Translations under genes and position numbers: made by a program
The notes under the pieces: model-generated
Told to the model about the DNA's origin: nothing
The model's database searches: none
The model's input: only the letters and a program-made list of their open reading frames with translations
Assembly: GCA_016793165.1 (NCBI GenBank)
Contig: JAEULA010000013.1
Coordinates: 124,001-188,000 of the forward strand
Direction of reading: 5' to 3'
Length of the DNA: 64,000 nucleotides
Origin: Alphaproteobacteria bacterium
GTDB taxonomy: Bacteria > Pseudomonadota > Alphaproteobacteria > CACIAM-22H2
Shown: positions 38,407-47,782 of the stretch, in pieces
Layout: every line of letters begins with the position of its first letter
Position numbering within the stretch: the stretch's first letter is position 1

Positions 38407-39803
38407 GGCGCCACCGGTTCGAGCGCGAAGACGCGCACCGGCTGCTCGCGGCCGCGCACGGTCAGCTCGCCGCGATCGACGAGGCCCTCCAGGTCCTCGG
38501 CGGCCGCGCCGTCGGTGCGTGCGCGCATCATCAGCGCCTCGCTGACGCACAGCGTCGTGCCGAGGTCGCGCGTCATGCCCTGCAGGCGGCTGGCGAGGTT
38601 GACCGTGTCGCCGATGACGGTGAAGGCCATGGAGCGCCGGCTGCCGATGTCTCCGAGCACCGCGGGACCGTAGTGGAGGCCGATGCCGATCGCGATCGGC
38701 GGGTATCCGGCCTTGGAGCGCGCCGCGTTCCAGCCGTCGAGCGCGACCAGCATGGCGCGCGCGCAGGCGAGCGCACTCGCCCCGTCGCGCGGGCCGGCGT
38801 CGGGGACGCCGAAGCTCGCCATCAGCGAGTCGCCGGCAAGCCGCTCGAGCGCGCCGCCATGCTCGAAGACCACCGTCTCCATCCTTGCGTGGAAGGCGCG
38901 CAGCAGGCTCATCGTCTCCTCCGGCGCGATCGTCTCGGCGAGGCCGGTGAAGCCGACGATGTCCGCGAACAGCACGGCGACATTCTGGCGCCGGACATGG
39001 CCCATCGGTTCGTCGCGCCGCTCCAGCGAATCGACCATGCGCGGTGAGAAGTAGCGCGCGAGATTGCCGCGCGCGCGCTCTGCGGCGGCGCGGTCCGCGA
39101 CCAGGCGGCGGGAGCGCCATACGAGCAGCGCCAGGCCGAGCGCAACGCCGGCGACGACGATCGTCTCGTAGAGCGTCTTGCCGACCGGCACGTACATCGG
39201 ATCGAAATAGCGCGCGGGCATCTCCTGCCAGGCCGGGGCCTGCCACCAGCCCGGATCGCGCAGGACGCCGGGTTGCCGCTCGATCCAGAGCAGCAGGCCG
39301 ACGGCCACGGCGACGACCGCACCGCCGGCCCACAGCACCAGCAGCGGGCGGAAGCTGAAGGAGACCTGGACGAGCAGGATGAAGGCGTTGATCAGCCCGG
39401 CCTCGCGCAGCCCGATCGGCGCCGGCAGCGGCGTGGAGGCGAAGGGGTTCGGCACCGCGATCACCAGGCCGAGCATGGCCGCGTCGGCGATGACGAACGC
39501 GAAGGGCGCCCAGCCCAGGGTGCGCGTGCGCAGGTAGACGACGAGCTGCAGGAGGCCGAGCGCCAGGAAGACCGCACCGACCGCGAGGTCGTAGAGATGC
39601 CCGCCCGCCGGGGCGAACCACAGCCAGATCGTCAGCACCGCGATGATCGCGCTTCGCGCCGTCGCGGCGATCACCAGGCCGCGCCGTTCCTCCTCGCGGA
39701 AGGCGGCCCTCAATCGCAGCCGCGCGCGCACGCCGGTGGCCTTCTCCTCGCGCCACGACTCGTCGGCGGCGGCCTCCCGGCGGCGGACTTGGAAGCTCAG
39801 CAT
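38403..39803 (-). CDS. Membrane-bound class III adenylate/guanylate cyclase
   Basis: The 466-residue protein has about six hydrophobic segments between residues 45 and 230 and a class III cyclase domain from about residue 270. Metal-binding Asp residues are visible in VLFADIVGFTGL and in LAGDSLMASFG, and the VIGDTVNLASRLQ stretch supplies the Asn/Arg pair for catalysis. The substrate-specifying Lys expected two residues before that GD segment appears as Arg (ERLAGD), so activity or nucleotide choice may differ. The N-terminal membrane part may sense an envelope signal. The ABC exporter is translationally coupled to it. Confidence 0.85.
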
Positions 39804-39835
39804 CGGCGCATGCTATCAGTCTGCCGGCGGGAAGC

Positions 39836-40804
39836 GTGACCGGGACGACGGGCGCCCGGCCCGTTCCCTCCCTGCAAACGAGCGCGGCGAATCCCTTGTC
39901 CTGGTACTGGATCCCGATCACGATCGGCGCCGCTCTGTCGCAGAACGTGCGCACGGCGCTGCAGAAGAGCCTGAAGGGTCGGCTGTCCACCAACGCCGCA
40001 AACTTCACGCGCTACGTCTACGGCGTCCCGTTCGCCATCGGCTACGCCCTGCTCCTGCACCAGCTCGGCGGCGATCCCTGGCCGGCACCGGGCCTTCGCT
40101 TCTTCGCCTGGGTCGTGCTCGGCGGCTTGACCCAGATCGTCGCGACCTCGCTGCTGATCGAGGCGATGACGCGCCGCAACTTCGCGGCCGGCATCGCGTA
40201 CTCGAAGACCGAGGTCGTCCAGGCCGCGTTGTTCGAAGCGATCGTGCTCGGCGCGACGATGACGCTCGGCGGCGGCGCCGCGATCGTGCTCGCGACGATC
40301 GGCGTCATGCTCATCTCGCTCAAGCAGGCAACCGATCCCTGGCGCGAGTTCCTTCTCGGCTGGACCGACACCGGCGCCCTGCTCGGGCTCGCCTCCGGCG
40401 GCTTCTTCGGCGTCTCCGCCGTCGCCTTCCGCGCCGCCTCGCTCGACCTCGGTCATCCCAGCTTCCTCATGAGCGCCGGGTTCACCCTGGCCTGGGCGCA
40501 GTCGCTGCAGACGCTGATGCTCGGCGCGTGGCTGGCGTGGCGCGAGCCCGCGCAGCTTGCCGCGGTCGCGCGCTGGTGGCGCCCGGCGCTGATGGTCGGG
40601 TTCACGGGCACGCTCGGCTCCGCCTGCTGGTTCACGGCCTTCACGATCCAGGTCGCCGCCTATGTCCGGACGCTGGGCCTGATCGAGCTGATCTTCACGT
40701 TCCTCCTGGCGCGGTTCGCCTTCAAGGAGCGCCCGTCGCGCTACGAGATCGCCGGCGTGGCACTGCTGTGCGCGGGCATCGCGCTGGTGCTCAACTTGCG
40801 CTAG
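39836..40804 (+). CDS. EamA-like DMT permease
   Basis: The 322-residue inner-membrane protein has about ten helices in two EamA-like repeats. Visible markers are QNVRTALQKSLKGRLS near the start and VRTLGLIELIFTFLLARFAF with KERPS near the end, typical of DMT proteins. The transported substrate is unknown. It begins at GTG 39836 with a purine stretch (GGCGGGAAG) just before it, 32 bases from the divergent cyclase gene. Its stop TAG is immediately followed by the reverse-complement stop of the next gene, so the two convergent genes touch without a gap. Confidence 0.82.
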   Translation: MTGTTGARPVPSLQTSAANPLSWYWIPITIGAALSQNVRTALQKSLKGRLSTNAANFTRYVYGVPFAIGYALLLHQLGGDPWPAPGLRFFAWVVLGGLTQIVATSLLIEAMTRRNFAAGIAYSKTEVVQAALFEAIVLGATMTLGGGAAIVLATIGVMLISLKQATDPWREFLLGWTDTGALLGLASGGFFGVSAVAFRAASLDLGHPSFLMSAGFTLAWAQSLQTLMLGAWLAWREPAQLAAVARWWRPALMVGFTGTLGSACWFTAFTIQVAAYVRTLGLIELIFTFLLARFAFKERPSRYEIAGVALLCAGIALVLNLR

Positions 40805-41479
40805 CTATCGCCGCCGGGCGCCCTGCCCCATCGCCTCGAGGCTCTCGAGCACCAGGCCCATGTCGGCGCCCTTGATGCGGATGAGCTGCACGCCGCGGGG
40901 CGGCTCGAAGCGCTGTGCCGGCACCGGGCGTATCGCGACGTTGCGGAAATTCATCAGGGTGCGGCCGCGCCGGCCGCGGCTCTCGCCCTCACCCTCGAGC
41001 CGGCCGAGGATCCCTTCCGACGTCACCCAGGCGTGGCCGGAGAAACGGCTGCCGCTCGCCGCTTCGCGCTCGACCCGCAGCTTGGTCGTATCAAGGCCGT
41101 TCACCGGATCGCGGCCGATCCGCGTCTGCCGCAATCCGCCGCCGCCGTTGAGGACCTCGACCGGCAGGTCGAGCGCCGACAGGTCGGTCTCGATCGCGAT
41201 TCCGGCATCGCTCATCACGAGCCAGCCGACATTCTCGGCCAGCCGTACGATCAGCACCTGGGGGCGCCCCTGCTGAACGCCTTCGTGGCGGAACGCCTTG
41301 GCGGTGCGCCACAGCCGCCCGGGCGTCGCGCGCTCGCCGCTGCCGATCAGGCTGTCGGCCTCGTAGTCGACCTTCAGGGTCAGCGCATTGGGGGCCGCGC
41401 CCGCCGCGGCGGCGGCACGCGACGAAAGGGCGGCCAGCGCAAGGCCGACGGAAAGCAGGCGGCGGGAGATCAAGGCCAT
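40805..41479 (-). CDS. Small exported protein, outer-membrane lipoprotein-carrier-like
   Basis: The 224-residue protein has an N-terminal signal peptide (LLSVGLALAALSSRAAAAA) and a beta-rich body with repeated strands (LTLKVDYEADSLIGSG, PQVLIVRLAENVGWLVMS, GHAWVTSEGILGRLEGEGES). This layout resembles LolA/LppX-type half-barrels and periplasmic proteins that bind lipid, but the match is only structural in style, so function is not assigned. ATG 41479 is chosen for its signal peptide and the GGAG upstream. Confidence 0.6.
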   Translation of the reverse strand: MALISRRLLSVGLALAALSSRAAAAAGAAPNALTLKVDYEADSLIGSGERATPGRLWRTAKAFRHEGVQQGRPQVLIVRLAENVGWLVMSDAGIAIETDLSALDLPVEVLNGGGGLRQTRIGRDPVNGLDTTKLRVEREAASGSRFSGHAWVTSEGILGRLEGEGESRGRRGRTLMNFRNVAIRPVPAQRFEPPRGVQLIRIKGADMGLVLESLEAMGQGARRR

Positions 41480-41571
41480 GCGCGGATGCTCCACGACTCC
41501 GATGGCGACACTGTGGCACGAGGCGAAAGCAGCGCGGTATGGTCCGCGCCCCTTCGTCAAGGAGCTCGCAA

Positions 41572-42042
41572 ATGGCCGGACAGATCGACGCGCGCCTCAA
41601 GGAACTCGGAATCAACGTGCCCTCGCCGGCCGCGCCGGCCGCCAACTACGTACCGTTCGTGCGCACCGGCAACCTCGTTTTCACTGCCGGCCAGGTGACG
41701 TTCAACGCCGCCGGCAAGCTCGACTTCGTCGGCAAGCTCGGTCGCGACTTCGGCATCGAGGAGGGCTACCAGGCCGCGCGGCTCTGCGCGATCAACGTCC
41801 TCGCGGCGCTGCGCAGTGCCTGCGGAGGCGATCTCGACCGCGTGGTGCGCTGCGTGAAGGTCGTCGGCTTCGTGAACGCGACGCCGGACTTCGCCGACCA
41901 TCCGAAGGTGATCAACGGCGCGTCGGACCTCATCGTTTCGGTGTTCGGCGACAAGGGTAAGCACGCGCGCTCGGCGGTCGGCATGGGCTCGCTGCCGCTG
42001 GGCGTCGCGACCGAGGTCGAGGGCGTCTTCGAGATCAGCTGA
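41572..42042 (+). CDS. RidA family protein
   Basis: The 156-residue protein belongs to the RidA/YjgF/UK114 family (enamine/imine deaminases and relatives). The family's start, AAPAANYVPFVRTGNLVFTA, and its end, HARSAVGMGSLPLGVATEVE, are visible; the latter includes an Arg at the position of the RidA active-site Arg. Length is at the longer end of the family. ATG 41572 follows GGAG by 9 bases. Only 4 bases separate its stop from the stop of the opposing CHAT gene. Confidence 0.9.
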   Translation: MAGQIDARLKELGINVPSPAAPAANYVPFVRTGNLVFTAGQVTFNAAGKLDFVGKLGRDFGIEEGYQAARLCAINVLAALRSACGGDLDRVVRCVKVVGFVNATPDFADHPKVINGASDLIVSVFGDKGKHARSAVGMGSLPLGVATEVEGVFEIS

Positions 42043-42046
42043 GCCT

Positions 42047-44971
42047 TCAGCGGCCGCCTTCGCCCACCACCACGAAGGCACCCCAGAACACCGGATGCGC
42101 GGTGCTCGGATTGCCGAGCATCGCCAGTTGCGACTGGCGGAGCGACTCCGCGCGGCCGGCGCCGGCCGCGTAGGCGCGGAACGTGCCGGTGGTCAGCGCG
42201 ACGGTCGGCTCGGACGCGATGTCCCAGTGCGTCGCCAGCACGGCGCGCGAGCCGGCATAGAGGAAGGCCCGCACCAGGCCCGACAGGGCCTGGCCGCCGC
42301 GCGCCGCGCCATCCGCGCCGGCGGTGTTGCAGGCCGACAGCACCACCCATTCGGCATCGAGGCGCAGGCGCGCGATGTCGCTGGCGTTGAGCAGACCGTC
42401 GTCGTCCTTCGCCCCAGGCGTCAGCGCCAGGGCCGGCTCGGCCTGGCAGGGCAGATCGCCGGGCAGCAGCCCATGCGTGGCGAAGGCGAGGATGCGCACC
42501 TTCGACAGGTCGCGCTTGCGCAGATCCGAGAGAGTGGCGGCGGCTCCGGTTACGACCGAATTTGCGGGCGCCTTCAGCGCCGCAGCGATCGCCTTGAGCT
42601 CGTCCTGCGTGTCGGGGAGGGGCGCGAGGCCCCGGACCAGGGCCGGATCGATGCGGCCGTCCTGCGGCCGGCAGGCGCGGCCGAGCTGCGCCAGCCCGGC
42701 GGCGGCATCGCCGCTTCCCGTGAAGCGCGGATTTCCGATCCCGAGGAAGGGTTGCGAGGCCGACGACGCGCCGGCATTCGTCCGCAGCTCGGCGATGGCG
42801 GCGATCGACGGCATCACGCTGACCGCCATGTCGCGCATCAGCCAGGCGGCCTGGCCGTAGTCGGCGCCGGTCGGGGCACGGCGCACGAGCAGCGCCGGCG
42901 GCAGGCTCGCGAGCGGCCCGCTCGGGACCACGATGAGGTGGCGGACGCCGTCGAGCTGCGCGTCGAGCGGTCCGACGAGGAGCTGGTAGAGCGCGTGCGC
43001 CGCCACCGTGTCGTAGGCCGCCTGCCCGCGTCGCGCCCATTCGACGCCGGCGCGCAGTGCGTCGACCCGCTTCTGCAACTCGGCGAAAGCGATGGTCGCG
43101 CGCCGCGCGGTCGCCTTGCCGTCGCGCAGCAGCACGACGTATGTGGCCTGTCCGCCGCTGGCGAATTGCAGGACCGCCTCGCCGGGTTGCAGGTGCCGGC
43201 CGAGCTCCGCCGCGCCCATCGGCGGCGGATTCGTCAGGTTCGCATAGCGCGGGTTGGCGGCCTGGAGCTGCTGCTCGAGGCGCTGGAGCCTGGACTCGGC
43301 CGCGGCGATTTCCGCCGTGAGCTGCTGCTGGCGCGCCTGCGCCTCGTCGCCCTCCTCGGAGTCGGCGCGACCGAGACTTGCGCGCAACAGGGCCGCGCGG
43401 CGCGACGCCTCCTGGTGGTCGCGCACGAGATCGCGCACGCGCGCGTCGCCGGCCGCCAAGCGCGCGCTCATCAGGGTCACCGCGCGTCCGACGACCGGAT
43501 CGACGGGAATCTGCAGTGCCGCGAGCATCTCATCCGCCTGGGCGCCGGTGGCCGGCTTGCCGTCGGCCGGCGTCAGGGCGTTGTAGTAGCGCTGCAGCGT
43601 TCCGACCCGCAGCTGCGCACGGCCATCCCTGTTGCCGGCCGCGTAGCGCGCGGCCTTGCGGAAATTCGCCATCGCTTCGTCGGCGTTGCCGCCGCGGAGC
43701 TGGATGTCGCCCAGCACCGTCAGGGCCTCGACGGTCGTCGTCCGCGGGCCGTGGACGATCTCGAAGATGCGGACCGCCTCGCGGGCACTCGCCTCGGCGT
43801 CGCGCTGCCTGTTCTGGGAGAGCTGGACGGCGGCGATGTCGGTCAGCTTGCGGCCGGTCCAGAAATGCACGTTGCCGAAGGCCGCCTGGTAGTTGGCGAG
43901 GGACTCGCGATGCAGCCGTTCCGCGCCGGCGAGGTCGCCGGTGCCGGCGGTTGCATTCGCGAGGCCGTGCAGCGCATGCGCGAGGAAGCCGCCTTTCGTC
44001 TGCCCGAGCCGCTCGCGGCGGAAGGCGACGGCCTCCTCCGCAAGCCGTCGGGCCTCGACCACGTCGCCGCGCTGGAGCGCGATCGCCGACTTGTGCGTCA
44101 GGTGATAGGCGAAGGTGTTCTGGTCGGGGGCCTGACGCACGAGCGCATCGGCACGCCGGAAGTATGAATCGGAGTCCTGGTAGCGGAACTGGCGCCCCGT
44201 CTGCAGCCCGAGCAGCGTCAAGGGCAGGGCCGAATGCGCGCTGTCGCGGCCGAAGGTCCGCTCCACCGCCTCCAGCCAGCGCAGCGCCGTCGCCTCGCTG
44301 CCGACATTGTCGCGCATGTTGTCGAGCTCGATGGTCAGCCGGTAGAAGTTGCGCAGCGCCTGGACGTCGAGCAGTCCGACATTGCGGAACTCGGCGCCGA
44401 GGGTCGCCTGCAGGAGCTTCACGTTGTAGTCCTGCAGCGCCTGCTTGCTGCCGCCGGTCGCCGGCACGGGCTTGCCGGCCATCAGCGCCAGCGTCGCCTC
44501 GAGCTGCGGCATGACGTCGGGAGCGCCCGACGCGAACTGGATCCGGCCGCCGAACTGCGCGCCGAGCATCACGCCGGGCCATCCGCCGTCCTTCAGCTTG
44601 CAGCCTCGCACCAGCGTGTCGATGTCGCCGGCCACTCGGCTCGGCCGCGGCTCGGCGCAGTCGTAGGTGCCCTCGAGCAGGCGCTTGGCCCAGGGACTGT
44701 CGGCGAGGATCGTCTCCGGCTTCCAGCGGCGTTCCGGCTCGCGGTTGATCGTCGCCGCCGCGCTCGACCATCCCTCGCACATGACCGCCCAGACCTGGCT
44801 GCCGGTGTCCTTGTTATCCCGGGTCATCCGCAGCCGGCACGGAAGGCCGCTCACCGACTGGCCAAGCGCGACCTCCTCGCCGACCGACTGCGGCAGACCC
44901 TGGGCGCGGCACGGATCGGCGCCCAGGGTCGCGAGGACGCCGGCGATGGCGGCTACGGAACGACGGAACAT
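42047..44971 (-). CDS. Exported TPR-CHAT caspase-like protein
   Basis: The 974-residue protein starts with a signal peptide (VAAIAGVLATLGADPCRAQ). The middle (about 180-480) is a run of tetratricopeptide repeats, followed by a coiled-coil stretch (about 560-620, rich in E/Q/R/A) and a CHAT domain from about 680 to the end. The caspase-like dyad is intact: His833 in FATHGLL and Cys881 in LSACNTAG. CHAT proteases are often cytoplasmic and act in cell death or defence; here a signal peptide suggests periplasmic or surface action. Target and trigger are unknown. It is divergent from the FemAB-like gene, with 89 bases between. Confidence 0.88.
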   Translation of the reverse strand: MFRRSVAAIAGVLATLGADPCRAQGLPQSVGEEVALGQSVSGLPCRLRMTRDNKDTGSQVWAVMCEGWSSAAATINREPERRWKPETILADSPWAKRLLEGTYDCAEPRPSRVAGDIDTLVRGCKLKDGGWPGVMLGAQFGGRIQFASGAPDVMPQLEATLALMAGKPVPATGGSKQALQDYNVKLLQATLGAEFRNVGLLDVQALRNFYRLTIELDNMRDNVGSEATALRWLEAVERTFGRDSAHSALPLTLLGLQTGRQFRYQDSDSYFRRADALVRQAPDQNTFAYHLTHKSAIALQRGDVVEARRLAEEAVAFRRERLGQTKGGFLAHALHGLANATAGTGDLAGAERLHRESLANYQAAFGNVHFWTGRKLTDIAAVQLSQNRQRDAEASAREAVRIFEIVHGPRTTTVEALTVLGDIQLRGGNADEAMANFRKAARYAAGNRDGRAQLRVGTLQRYYNALTPADGKPATGAQADEMLAALQIPVDPVVGRAVTLMSARLAAGDARVRDLVRDHQEASRRAALLRASLGRADSEEGDEAQARQQQLTAEIAAAESRLQRLEQQLQAANPRYANLTNPPPMGAAELGRHLQPGEAVLQFASGGQATYVVLLRDGKATARRATIAFAELQKRVDALRAGVEWARRGQAAYDTVAAHALYQLLVGPLDAQLDGVRHLIVVPSGPLASLPPALLVRRAPTGADYGQAAWLMRDMAVSVMPSIAAIAELRTNAGASSASQPFLGIGNPRFTGSGDAAAGLAQLGRACRPQDGRIDPALVRGLAPLPDTQDELKAIAAALKAPANSVVTGAAATLSDLRKRDLSKVRILAFATHGLLPGDLPCQAEPALALTPGAKDDDGLLNASDIARLRLDAEWVVLSACNTAGADGAARGGQALSGLVRAFLYAGSRAVLATHWDIASEPTVALTTGTFRAYAAGAGRAESLRQSQLAMLGNPSTAHPVFWGAFVVVGEGGR

Positions 44972-45060
44972 CGACTCGCTCTCCCTTGCGGCCCGGCCTC
45001 GCGCCGGGAGGGTCCGACCACTATAAGGACGTCGACCTCCCCTCAGTGACCGTGATCACG

Positions 45061-46221
45061 ATGGCCGTCGCCGCGACGACGATCACCTTCCGGACAATCG
45101 AACGCCTCGGCGACGTCGGCGCCGACGAATGGAACGCTTGCGCGGGCCATGCCAATCCGTTCGTCACCCACGCCTTCCTGCGCGCGCTCGAGGACTCCGG
45201 CTCGGCGACCGGCCGCACGGGGTGGCGCCCCCATCACGTCCTGGCGGAGGACGCTCACGGCCGGCTCGTCGCCTGCGCGCCCGCCTATCTGAAGACGCAC
45301 TCCTACGGCGAGTACGTCTTCGACCACGGCTGGGCCGAGGCCTATGCAAGGGCCGGCGGCCGCTACTACCCCAAGCTCCAGATCGCCGTGCCGTTCTCCC
45401 CGGTGCCGGGGCCGCGCCTGCTGCTGCGCGAGCCCGGCGACGAGGCGCTGCGGCACGCCTTCGCGCGCGGCCTCGTCGAGATCGCGCGCCAGGCCGGCGT
45501 CTCGTCGCTGCACGTGACCTTCTGCACCGAGGCCGATCGCGATGCGCTCGCCGCGGCCGGCCTGCTCGTCCGCACCGGGTTCCAGTACCACTGGCTCAAC
45601 CACGGCTACGCCGACTTCGACGCGTTCCTCGCCGCGCTGAACCACGGCAAGCGCAAGGCCATCCGCAAGGAGCGCCGCGAGGTCGCGGCCCAGGGCGTGG
45701 AGTTGCGCGTGATCACCGGCGACGAGCTGACGCGCGCGCACTGGGACGCGTTCTTCGGGTTCTACATCGCGACGTCCGACCGCAAATGGGGCAGCCCGTA
45801 CCTCACCCGCGCGTTTTTCGACCAGCTGCACGACTCGTTGCGCGATCGCGTCGCCCTCGTCTTGGGGCGGCACGCGGGAAGCTGGGTCTGCGGTGCGTTG
45901 AACCTGATCGGCGAGGACGCGCTCTACGGACGCAACTGGGGCGCCTCGGAGGACTTCAAACATCTGCATTTCGAGGCCTGCTACTATCAGGCGCTGGATT
46001 TCGCGATCGCGCGCGGGCTAGCGCGCGTCGAGGCCGGCGCCCAGGGCGAGCACAAGCTGCAGCGCGGCTACCTCCCTGCGCGCACCTGGAGCGCCCATTG
46101 GCTGCGCGAGCCCGCCTTCGCTCGCGCGGTGCAGGAGTTCCTGGCGCGCGAGCGCCACGGCATCGACGGCGTGATCGCCGAGCTCGAGGCCCATTCGCCG
46201 TTTCGGCGCGAAGGCGGCTGA
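45061..46221 (+). CDS. FemAB-like GNAT-fold acyltransferase (DUF482/PF04339 family)
   Basis: The 386-residue soluble protein matches the FemAB-like family PF04339: ANPFVTHAFLRALEDSGSAT near the start, YGEYVFDHGWAEAY, HGKRKAIRKERREV, and GEHKLQRGYLPARTWSAHW near the end are all characteristic. Members have two GNAT-like domains and are believed to transfer aminoacyl or acyl groups, perhaps to cell-wall or glycan molecules, but the activity is not proved. ATG 45061 is taken as start although no good ribosome site precedes it. The MBOAT gene follows after 19 bases, which hints at a shared glycan-acylation task. Confidence 0.82.
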   Translation: MAVAATTITFRTIERLGDVGADEWNACAGHANPFVTHAFLRALEDSGSATGRTGWRPHHVLAEDAHGRLVACAPAYLKTHSYGEYVFDHGWAEAYARAGGRYYPKLQIAVPFSPVPGPRLLLREPGDEALRHAFARGLVEIARQAGVSSLHVTFCTEADRDALAAAGLLVRTGFQYHWLNHGYADFDAFLAALNHGKRKAIRKERREVAAQGVELRVITGDELTRAHWDAFFGFYIATSDRKWGSPYLTRAFFDQLHDSLRDRVALVLGRHAGSWVCGALNLIGEDALYGRNWGASEDFKHLHFEACYYQALDFAIARGLARVEAGAQGEHKLQRGYLPARTWSAHWLREPAFARAVQEFLARERHGIDGVIAELEAHSPFRREGG

Positions 46222-46240
46222 GGCTCGCGGACGAGGCGCC

Positions 46241-47782
46241 ATGCTCTTCCACGAACCCGTCTTCCTCTACGCCTTCCTGCCGGCGACACTCGCGGCCTAT
46301 CTCGTCCTGCGGCGGGGCGTCTCCGACGAGGCGACCGCCTGGCTCCTGCTGCTGGCGTCGCTGGTGTTCTACGGCTGGTGGGACCCGCGCCTCGTCCCGC
46401 TGCTGCTGGCTTCGATCATCCTCAATCACCGTCTCGGCGCCCGGATCGCCGCCGACCCGCGTACAGCCGCCGCCGGCCGGCTGCTCGTGCTCGGCGTCGC
46501 GATCAATCTCGGCGTGCTCGGGCTGTTCAAATACACCGACTTCATCGTCGAGACGGCGAATCTCGTCGCCGGCGCGCAGATCACGCGACCCGGACTGCCG
46601 CTGCCCCTCGGCATCTCCTTCTTCACCTTCCTGCAGATCGCCTTCCTGGTCGACTGCCGGCAGCGTGCGATCCGCCAGCCCGGCCTGCGCGACTACGCCC
46701 TCTTCGTCGCCTATTTCCCGCATCTCATCGCCGGACCGCTGGTCCATCACAGCGAGCTGATCCCGCAATTCCGCCGTCGCGCCGGCCGCGACGCGCTGTG
46801 GGAGAATCTTGCCGTGGGCGCGACGATCTTCGTCATCGGCCTCGCCAAGAAGACGCTGCTCGCGCAGCCGGCGGCGGACTACGCCGATCGCGTGTTCAAC
46901 ACAGCGGCCGCCGGCGGCGCACCGAGCCTGCTCGAGGCCTGGATCGGCACCCTCGCCTTCACCTTCCAGATCTACTTCGACTTCTCCGCGTACAGCGACA
47001 TGGCGATCGGACTGTCCCGCCTCTTCGGCATCTGGCTGCCGGTCAACTTCGCCTCGCCGTACAAGGCGACGTCGATCATCGACTTCTGGCGGCGCTGGCA
47101 CATCACGCTGTCGCGTTTCCTGCGCGACTATCTCTACGTGGCGCTCGGCGGCAACCGGCGCGGCGTCGCGCGGCGCTACGCCAACGTCATGATCGTCATG
47201 CTGCTCGGCGGGCTCTGGCACGGCGCCGGCTGGACCTTCGTGATCTGGGGCGGCCTCCATGGCGCCTTCCTCGCGATCAATCACGCCTGGCGCGACTGGC
47301 GCGGCGCGCACGCGCGTCCGGCGTCGGCCGCCGGTCGTTGGGTGGGCCGGCTGCTCACCTTCCTGACCGTGACGGTGCTGTGGGTACCGTTCCGCGCCGA
47401 CGGCCTCGCCACGACGATCTCGTTGTGGCGCGGGCTGGTCGGCCTCAACGGCGTCGTCCTGCCGGAGCACTACGCGGCGATCGGACCGCTCGTCGCGCTC
47501 GCGCCGCTCGGCGTGCGCTTCGCCGCGGTGCCTCTCTACGGCGGCGGCTGGCAGCTCGCGGAGCTGGCCACCGCGCTGGCGATCGTCTGGCTCCTGCCGA
47601 ACACCCAGGAGATCCTGCGCGGCCACGCGCCGGCGCTGAACTTCCAGCCGCCGATTCTCGGTCGCCTGCCCGCATGGCGGCCCGGCGCGCTGATGGGCCT
47701 CGCCACCGGCCTCTTCGCCGCCTTCCTCTTCGCCCGAACGCTCCAGAAGCAGCCCGGTGAGTTCATCTACTTCCAGTTCTAG
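46241..47782 (+). CDS. MBOAT family O-acyltransferase (AlgI-like)
   Basis: The 513-residue inner-membrane protein has about 11-12 helices and is of the AlgI/DltB group. FYGWWDPRLVPLLL, SFFTFLQIAFLVDC, YFPHLIAGPLVHHSELIPQ, FDFSAYSDMAIGLSRLFGI and the catalytic-His motif GGLWHGAGWTF are all present. Such proteins pass acetyl groups across the membrane for O-acetylation of exported polysaccharides. The substrate polysaccharide is not known. The C-terminal 26 bases overlap the start of the SGNH gene that follows, an arrangement like algI with algJ/algX. Confidence 0.93.
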   Translation: MLFHEPVFLYAFLPATLAAYLVLRRGVSDEATAWLLLLASLVFYGWWDPRLVPLLLASIILNHRLGARIAADPRTAAAGRLLVLGVAINLGVLGLFKYTDFIVETANLVAGAQITRPGLPLPLGISFFTFLQIAFLVDCRQRAIRQPGLRDYALFVAYFPHLIAGPLVHHSELIPQFRRRAGRDALWENLAVGATIFVIGLAKKTLLAQPAADYADRVFNTAAAGGAPSLLEAWIGTLAFTFQIYFDFSAYSDMAIGLSRLFGIWLPVNFASPYKATSIIDFWRRWHITLSRFLRDYLYVALGGNRRGVARRYANVMIVMLLGGLWHGAGWTFVIWGGLHGAFLAINHAWRDWRGAHARPASAAGRWVGRLLTFLTVTVLWVPFRADGLATTISLWRGLVGLNGVVLPEHYAAIGPLVALAPLGVRFAAVPLYGGGWQLAELATALAIVWLLPNTQEILRGHAPALNFQPPILGRLPAWRPGALMGLATGLFAAFLFARTLQKQPGEFIYFQF

